Below are positions 1 to 4,867 of a stretch of DNA of 18,112 nt, piece by piece. The notes beneath the pieces are model-generated. The model saw nothing but the letters and a program-made list of their open reading frames with translations, did no database searches and was not told the DNA's origin. How positions within the stretch are numbered: the first letter of the stretch is position 1; every line of letters starts with the position of its first letter. The DNA comes from JBCCRH01 sp039208045 (GTDB lineage: Bacteria; Bacteroidota; Bacteroidia; Chitinophagales; Saprospiraceae): contig JBCCRH010000067.1 of the NCBI GenBank assembly GCA_039208045.1, positions 1 through 18,112 on the forward strand. The letters run 5' to 3'. The translations under genes were made by a program, and so were the position numbers.

Positions 1-72
1 GCTTGTAAACCCGATAAGGGTTAGGAGTGCTACAAATAGCACTCGGGCGAATGTAAAATTCGTTTTTCCCAT
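1..72 (-). CDS. N-terminus of a putative secreted or lipid-anchored protein (partial)
   Basis: An open frame on the minus strand starts at ATG 72 and runs off the left edge after 24 codons. It begins MGKTNFTFARVLFVALL and continues with a hydrophobic stretch ending in GFTS. A basic N-terminus followed by about 14 apolar residues is the layout of a Sec signal peptide or N-terminal membrane anchor. Nothing of the mature protein is in the window, so no function can be given. The start is chosen because it yields this leader. A TAGTTTTG match to the Bacteroidota -7 box lies upstream on the same strand (251-258), but its -33 partner is poor. The gene faces the same way as the response regulator 557 bp away, too far to assume an operon. 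Confidence 0.55.
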   Translation of the reverse strand, partial: MGKTNFTFARVLFVALLTLIGFTS

Positions 73-628
73 AAGATCACAAATTTGTTAAACGAATTAG
101 GTAAAAAAATTAGATTATGAATAACATCTTTATTATCAAGCTGCCAAGCTTCACTTTAGTCGTCACATGCAAAACTCAACAGCTGTAAATAGCTTAAATC
201 AAAAATTAGTCGTCAATTACTAAATTTGGAAAACGAATAATCGATCTTGTCAAAACTACGAAAGCCGCAACTTCTTGCAGCTCAGTTACTATATGTCTTG
301 TTTAATGTCTTGTCCCTAGAAAATGTGTAAGCATAGATTGCTTATCACTAGCAATGGAGAAAGCATTAAGAACTTGTATTGATAAGAAAAGGTTTTCTGA
401 TGTACAACAATGCTTTCTGAGCATAGAATATTTTTTGTCGGCTACAAATCTAAAATATACAAACCATAAAAACGAAAAAAAACAAATATTTTTTTCGCAC
501 TGGATAATCAATGGCCTAAAATAATAGACTTCTACCTGTATAACTTAACTTATTAACTTACTTACTTTTCAAAACAAATATAGCAGTAATCTATTTGCTA
601 TGTTATACCCTAATTCAGGTATTTTCAA
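73..628. other. AT-rich intergenic region, no convincing gene
   Basis: This stretch separates the minus-strand leader-peptide gene from the response regulator. A 69-codon open frame at 302-511 (-) exists, but it is low in complexity, lacks homology I recognise and has no start context, so I do not call it. Visible structure is limited. A 19-bp near-direct repeat lies at 81-99 and 222-240 (16 of 19 identical), enclosing two copies of TTAGTCGTCA exactly 50 bp apart (156-165 and 206-215). An inverted repeat, AGAAAGCATT (358-367) with AATGCTTTCT (409-418), encloses AGAAAA/TTTTCT. These could be protein-binding sites or RNA structure, but AT-rich DNA yields such matches by chance. Confidence 0.5.
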
Positions 629-1309
629 TCACACTAAGCTGTAATCATAAGCCATTTTGATCAATCCAGCAGTGTTACTTACTCCTAGCTTACGCATAAT
701 ATTCTTTCGATGCACACTCACCGTTTGATCACTGATAAAGAGTTGAGTCGCTATTTCCTTATTGCTTAATGCTTGTGTAATCAAGTGTAAAATCTCTAGT
801 TCTCGCTTTGTCAAATGATGCCTTTTGATAAACTGATCAGAAAAAAAGGCTTTCTGTAAGCCTCCTTTTCTTCGAAAGTTCCCATTAGGAGTCCGCCCCA
901 AAGCAATGCCTTCTCCTAAAAAAGACTCCCCTTTCAAAACTGCTTGAATACACTGAAATAACTCACTAATATTTTTGTCCTTCAGACAGTAGCCATCCAA
1001 GCCTCTTCTAAAAGCTGACTTTACGAGCTTACTATCATCATACATAGTCAGCGCAATCGTCTTAATGTCTAGCTTTTTCTTCTGGATAAAATCTAACACC
1101 TGTAATCCATCTATATCAGAGAGGTTTAAATCCATCACCAGCAGATCGTATCGATGCTGCTCTAATGCCTCGATAAGTCGATGACCACTATGAAAAGTAG
1201 AAAAGATTTGTAAAGAATAATCAGGATGATGATGATGAGCAGATACGGCCTTTAGTCCCTCGATATAAATCCGATGGTTGTCGGCAAGAATAGTCTTTAC
1301 ACTACGCAT
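629..1309 (-). CDS. NarL/FixJ-family response regulator (REC + LuxR-type HTH)
   Basis: A 226-residue two-domain transcription factor, the usual length for this family. Residues 5-125 form a phospho-receiver domain: D10 in the first acidic loop, D60 as phosphoacceptor (LLVMDLNL), T88 as switch residue and K110 (CLKDKN). Residues about 164-222 form a LuxR-type helix-turn-helix (LTKRELEIL, then SNKEIATQLFISDQTVSVHRKNIMRKLGV). It should be phosphorylated by a sensor kinase and then bind DNA in the cytoplasm. The second acidic residue of the usual DD pair is Asn (N11), which may weaken Mg2+ binding. An HHHH run (25-28) lies in the loop after helix 1. No kinase is in the window, so its partner and targets are unknown. 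A promoter candidate with a leader of about 145 nt lies upstream. Confidence 0.95.
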   Translation of the reverse strand: MRSVKTILADNHRIYIEGLKAVSAHHHHPDYSLQIFSTFHSGHRLIEALEQHRYDLLVMDLNLSDIDGLQVLDFIQKKKLDIKTIALTMYDDSKLVKSAFRRGLDGYCLKDKNISELFQCIQAVLKGESFLGEGIALGRTPNGNFRRKGGLQKAFFSDQFIKRHHLTKRELEILHLITQALSNKEIATQLFISDQTVSVHRKNIMRKLGVSNTAGLIKMAYDYSLV

Positions 1310-1501
1310 AGTGCGAATGTTTTTGGAATATGTTCAACAATGGGATTATAAAACTAGCCTATCCAGCAATTGAATAAAGTAGCTACTGAATAAAACTTGA
1401 AGGGGGGTAAAATTGTAAACTTTATCATAAAGATACCTGTGGGGTATTGTACCTTCTGATTTCAAAGGTACCAATATAAGCAATAAATCGCAACCTCTTA
1501 A
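1310..1501 (-). other. Leader and promoter region of the response regulator
   Basis: The spacer between the regulator start and repeat A1. It holds the promoter candidate (1463-1493) and several short hairpins: GTACCTT/AAGGTAC at 1449-1455 and 1465-1471, CTTTA/TAAAG near 1420, and ATACC/GGTAT just before the first. An isolated 11-bp match to the end of repeat family A (GTTCAACAATG) lies at 1332-1342. No small gene is visible. Confidence 0.4.
1463..1493 (-). promoter_or_regulatory. Bacteroidota-type promoter for the response regulator
   Basis: Read on the minus strand, TTG (1493-1491), 20 bp, then TACCTTTG (1470-1463), a full match to the TAnnTTTG -7 consensus of Bacteroidota primary sigma. 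Transcription would start near 1456, giving a leader of about 145 nt before ATG 1309. The -7 box overlaps one arm of the GTACCTT/AAGGTAC inverted repeat at 1449-1471, which could be an operator. Inferred from sequence only. Confidence 0.45.
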
Positions 1502-1658
1502 AGTTCAACAATGCTAGATTTGTGAAAATATGGCGACGGCATTTTTTCGGCTTGCAAGACGAAAAACGTAGGCATAGCCTTAGCTACGCCGAGGCTTTTC
1601 AACGTGGCAAGCCGGGAAAAGGGCTAGTCAGAATTCACAAATCTAGGGTTGTTGAACT
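1502..1658. repeat. Long palindromic intergenic repeat, family A copy 1
   Basis: A 157-bp element bounded by inverted ends AGTTCAACAA ... TTGTTGAACT. The outer 25 bp of the two arms match at 23 positions, both containing CTAGATTTGTGAA. An inner pair CGGCTTGC (1548-1555) and GCAAGCCG (1607-1614) is in register, so most of the element can fold into one long hairpin. A second copy (4689-4858) differs by one substitution in each arm, plus a replaced centre: AGCCT here, an 18-bp palindrome there. It has no coding capacity, so it looks like a MITE-like or REP-like mobile palindrome. It ends 21 bp before the acyltransferase start codon, so transcripts from upstream would carry the hairpin in the leader. 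Confidence 0.85.
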
Positions 1659-1679
1659 ATTAGAGCAATTCTAAACCAG

Positions 1680-2570
1680 ATGAATTTACTAGCCTACATT
1701 TGCTTTAGAACCTTCGTTTCTATCTTTGCCGTTAGCCCATTTTGGTTACTGTACTGGTTTTCGGATGGCTTGTTTTTCCTTTTTTATAAAGTCTTTGCCT
1801 ATCGCTATCAAGTGGTACTAGACAATCTGAAGATTGCCTTTCCGGAGAAGTCGGAAGAAGAACGCAAAGAAATTGCTAAGGTGTTTTATCAAAATCTGTG
1901 CGATGTCATTTTAGAAAGTATCAAAGGGCTGTCCTTGAGTAAGTCCGAATTGATGGAGCGCTACAAATATACGAATGCTTCCGTTTTTGATCGCCAGCTC
2001 GCCAGCAATCAGAGCGTCTTTGTAGCAGGTGGCCATTTCGCCAATTGGGAATGGGGGGTATTGTCATTCAGCTTGTGGATGCAGCATCAGGTAGTTGGGG
2101 TGTACAAACCAATCAAAAATGTATATATTGATCGGTACTTTAATCAAAAACGGCAACAGTGGGGCTTGACATTAAGTAGCATGCAGCATATCGGCCGAAC
2201 CATTATTAAGCAAAGAAACACACCTACTGCTTTTGTCTTTATTGCTGACCAAACACCATCGAATCTGTACACCGCACAGTGGTTACCTTTTTTAGGTCAG
2301 GATACTCCTTTTTTTCCCGGACTGGATAAGATCGCTCAAAAAACAAACTATCCCGTTTACTATTTTGACATCCAACGGGTAAAAAGAGGGTTCTATGAAG
2401 TTACCTTTTCTCCAATAGAATTGGCTCCTGCCGATCAGCTACCTGAACAGGTAAGTTCAAAATATATCAAACATTTAGAGCGAAGTATCAAAACCAATCC
2501 TCCATTATGGCTGTGGTCGCATCGCCGCTGGAAGCACCAACGTTCCACTACACAGCAGCAGCCAGCCTAG
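1680..2570 (+). CDS. Lysophospholipid/lipid A acyltransferase (LpxL/HtrB-like)
   Basis: A 296-residue protein of the LpxL/HtrB family, which moves an acyl chain from acyl-ACP to a lipid A precursor at the inner face of the cytoplasmic membrane. Residues about 6-40 are hydrophobic and would anchor it. The HX4E catalytic motif is H119-FANW-E124 within AGGHFANWEWG. Further family landmarks are VLDNLKIAFPE (46-56), FIADQTP and the C-terminal PPLWLWSHRRWKH. Length is normal for the family. The start at 1680 gives a complete N-terminal anchor; no Shine-Dalgarno is seen, as usual in Bacteroidota. Repeat A1 ends 21 bp upstream. Its last 23 bp overlap the 3' end of the opposing fadH gene. Ornithine-lipid or other acyl acceptors remain possible. 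Confidence 0.92.
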   Translation: MNLLAYICFRTFVSIFAVSPFWLLYWFSDGLFFLFYKVFAYRYQVVLDNLKIAFPEKSEEERKEIAKVFYQNLCDVILESIKGLSLSKSELMERYKYTNASVFDRQLASNQSVFVAGGHFANWEWGVLSFSLWMQHQVVGVYKPIKNVYIDRYFNQKRQQWGLTLSSMQHIGRTIIKQRNTPTAFVFIADQTPSNLYTAQWLPFLGQDTPFFPGLDKIAQKTNYPVYYFDIQRVKRGFYEVTFSPIELAPADQLPEQVSSKYIKHLERSIKTNPPLWLWSHRRWKHQRSTTQQQPA

Positions 2571-4584
2571 CAGCTTCTTCGATCGCCTTCTTAGCATCTA
2601 ATTCTCGGGCTTCTTTAGCCCCGCCAATAAGGTGGGCTTTTATGTCGCTTTCGCTTAATGCTAGATATAACTCATTGGCAGGCACCTGCCCTGCACAGAG
2701 GATAATATGATCAACCTCAATAGTGTCTGGACTACCATCTACTAATATATGTAGGCCTTCGTCATCAATTCCTGTGTACTGCACGCCACCAATCATTTTT
2801 ACGCTACGCTTGCGCAAACTAGAGCGATGAATCCAACCCGTCGTTTTGCCTAAGCGCGCTCCCAACTTACCCTTAGTACGCTGAAACATATAAATAGTAC
2901 GATTAGCACGCTCCACTTCAGGTACCCCTAATCCCCCACGTGCTGCAAGACTCATATCTACACCCCATTCTTTCATGAATTCTTCCACCAAAGCAGGAGT
3001 AGGCTCATTGTGTTTCACTGCTTGATGTGTCAAAAACTCGGCTACATCAAAGCCAATTCCTCCAGCGCCAATGATGGCGACGCGCTGCCCCACTTCCTTT
3101 TTGTGCTTCAGCACATCAATATAGCCCAGAACCTTCGGATGATCTACTCCAGGGATCGCAGGCGTACGCGGATGCACTCCTGTAGCAACAATCACTTCAT
3201 CAAATCCTTGCTGTTCCAAGAAGTCCACATCCACCTTAGTTTGCAGATGTAGTTGTACGCCATGCTTCTTAATCTGCGTATCGAAATAACGAAGCGTTTC
3301 ATAAAACTCTTCCTTCCCAGGAATTTGCTTTGCCATATTAAATTGTCCTCCAATTTCTTTGGCAGCATCGTACAGATGCACTTCGTGTCCTCGCTCTGCT
3401 GCAATCGTCGCAAATGCTAAACCTGCAGGCCCTGCACCTACTACCCCAAGCCTTTTCTTGTTGCTCGTAGGCAAATACTGAATCTCCGTCTCATAACACG
3501 CCCTGGGATTTACCAAACAACTTGCTCGCTTTCTTGAAAATACATGATCCAAACAAGCCTGATTACAACCAATACAAGTATTAATTTCATCTCTGCGCCC
3601 TTCCTTTGCCTTTTTCATCAAAGCGGCATCTGCCAGAAATGGCCGAGCCATCGATACCATATCAGCATGTCCGGCTGCTAGTATCTCCTCGGCGGTCTCT
3701 GGCATGTTGATGCGGTTGGTCGTAATGAGTGGAATAGTCACCTTTCCCATAAGGCGTTTAGTGACCCAGCTAAACCCACCACGCGGCACCATTGTGGCAA
3801 TTGTAGGTATGCGCGCCTCATGCCAGCCGATACCTGTGTTAATAATGCTGGCGCCAGCCTGTTCTATCGCTTTCGCTAACCGTTCTACTTCCTCCCAAGA
3901 GCTACCATCATTCACTAAATCGAGCATCGAAAGCCGGTAAATAATAATAAAATTGGGGCCTACTGCCTCGCGCACTTGACGAACGATTTCCACCGGAAAA
4001 CGCATCCGATTTTCAAAAGAACCTCCCCACTCATCCTTCCGCTTGTTGGTTTTAGAAACAATAAACTGGTTAATCAAATAACCTTCTGATCCCATGATCT
4101 CTACCCCATCATAACCTGCTTCTTGGGCAAGTTGCGCACAGCGCACAAAATCTTTGATCGTTCGCACCACGCCTCGCCCACTCAAACGCCAAGGCTTGAA
4201 GGGCGAAATTGGAGACTTCAAAGCAGAAGGTGCAACCGCGAGTGGATGATAACCATATCGCCCAGAGTGCAAAATTTGCATGCAGATTTTCCCCTCCTCA
4301 GCATGTACCGCCTCCGTAATGATACGGTGGTGTCGCATCTCTTTTTTGGTACTTAGCTTTGCTGCAAATGGCCCTACCCATCCCGCTCGATTGGGAGCAA
4401 TACCTCCTGTTACAATCAACCCAACACCCCCAGCAGCTCGCTCGCCAAAATAGGCAGCCATTTTATTAAAACCGTCTTTTACTTCTTCTAAGCCTGTATG
4501 CATAGAGCCCATTAAAGCTCTGTTTTTTAACTGCGTAAAACCTAGATCGAGTGGCTTAAACAAATGCGGATAGGGAGTGGACAT
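2548..4584 (-). CDS. fadH: 2,4-dienoyl-CoA reductase, NADPH (FadH-type, OYE + FAD/NAD domains)
   Basis: A 678-residue iron-sulfur flavoenzyme that reduces 2,4-dienoyl-CoA with NADPH during beta-oxidation of unsaturated fatty acids. Residues 5-330 are the Old-Yellow-Enzyme FMN barrel, with catalytic-type Y169 (SEGYLINQF) and H255 in GIGWHEARIPT, the signature separating FadH from other OYE proteins. A 4Fe-4S site follows: C337, C340, C344 and C356 (CIGCNQAC ... C). A Rossmann FAD loop GAGPAGLAFA starts at about 383, and a second dinucleotide loop GAGGIGFDVAEF lies further on. The tail HLIGGAKEARELDAKKAI is typical. Length matches E. coli FadH. The stop overlaps the tail of the opposing acyltransferase gene. 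It may have its own promoter near 4590-4640, but none is clear. Confidence 0.95.
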   Translation of the reverse strand: MSTPYPHLFKPLDLGFTQLKNRALMGSMHTGLEEVKDGFNKMAAYFGERAAGGVGLIVTGGIAPNRAGWVGPFAAKLSTKKEMRHHRIITEAVHAEEGKICMQILHSGRYGYHPLAVAPSALKSPISPFKPWRLSGRGVVRTIKDFVRCAQLAQEAGYDGVEIMGSEGYLINQFIVSKTNKRKDEWGGSFENRMRFPVEIVRQVREAVGPNFIIIYRLSMLDLVNDGSSWEEVERLAKAIEQAGASIINTGIGWHEARIPTIATMVPRGGFSWVTKRLMGKVTIPLITTNRINMPETAEEILAAGHADMVSMARPFLADAALMKKAKEGRRDEINTCIGCNQACLDHVFSRKRASCLVNPRACYETEIQYLPTSNKKRLGVVGAGPAGLAFATIAAERGHEVHLYDAAKEIGGQFNMAKQIPGKEEFYETLRYFDTQIKKHGVQLHLQTKVDVDFLEQQGFDEVIVATGVHPRTPAIPGVDHPKVLGYIDVLKHKKEVGQRVAIIGAGGIGFDVAEFLTHQAVKHNEPTPALVEEFMKEWGVDMSLAARGGLGVPEVERANRTIYMFQRTKGKLGARLGKTTGWIHRSSLRKRSVKMIGGVQYTGIDDEGLHILVDGSPDTIEVDHIILCAGQVPANELYLALSESDIKAHLIGGAKEARELDAKKAIEEAARLAAAV

Positions 4585-4610
4585 AAATGATAGATTTGAA
4601 ATGAGTCCCT

Positions 4611-4666
4611 AAAAATACAAAGTGGCTAAGACAAAAGCGAAAATTCGCTAGTTTATCTTAGCCACT
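4611..4666 (-). terminator. Strong hairpin followed by a T-rich run on the minus strand
   Basis: AGTGGCTAAGA (4621-4631) pairs perfectly with TCTTAGCCACT (4656-4666), and inside it AGCGAA (4636-4641) pairs with TTCGCT (4644-4649). On the minus strand the stem is followed by TTGTATTTTT (4620-4611), the shape of an intrinsic terminator for the peroxidase transcript coming from 7771. It ends only 26 bp before the fadH start codon, so the same palindrome could instead be an operator or leader structure for fadH. On the plus strand no T-run follows. Confidence 0.5.
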
Positions 4667-4688
4667 CTAATCAGTGCTGGTTGTGTAT

Positions 4689-4858
4689 AGTTCAACAATG
4701 CTAGATTTGTGAAAATATGGCGACGGCATTTTTTCGGCTTGCAAGGCGAAAAACGTAGGCATCCCCGATAGCTATCGGGGTAGCTACGCCGAGGCTTTTC
4801 AACGTGGCAAGCCGAGAAAAGGGCTAGTCAGAATTCACAAATCTAGGGTTGTTGAACT
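4689..4858. repeat. Long palindromic intergenic repeat, family A copy 2
   Basis: A 170-bp sister of the element at 1502-1658 with the same AGTTCAACAA ... TTGTTGAACT ends. The left 74 bp and right 78 bp each differ from copy 1 by one base. The centre is CCCCGATAGCTATCGGGG (18 bp, self-complementary) instead of AGCCT, which lengthens the hairpin tip. It sits between the peroxidase stop (4868) and the terminator-like hairpin, both on the fadH strand. Flanking bases read TATA on both sides but this overlaps the symmetric ends, so no target duplication can be claimed. Confidence 0.88.
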
Positions 4859-4867
4859 ATAGTAGCC

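Noticed and set aside
302..511. A 69-codon minus-strand open frame in the left intergenic region
   Set aside because: Composition is Phe/Lys/Ser-rich as expected from AT-rich DNA. It has no recognisable domain, no ribosome binding site and no neighbouring operon partner.
1502..1658. A CRISPR or insertion-sequence interpretation of the repeats
   Set aside because: The copies are single, dispersed and palindromic, with no spacer array, and too short to encode a transposase.
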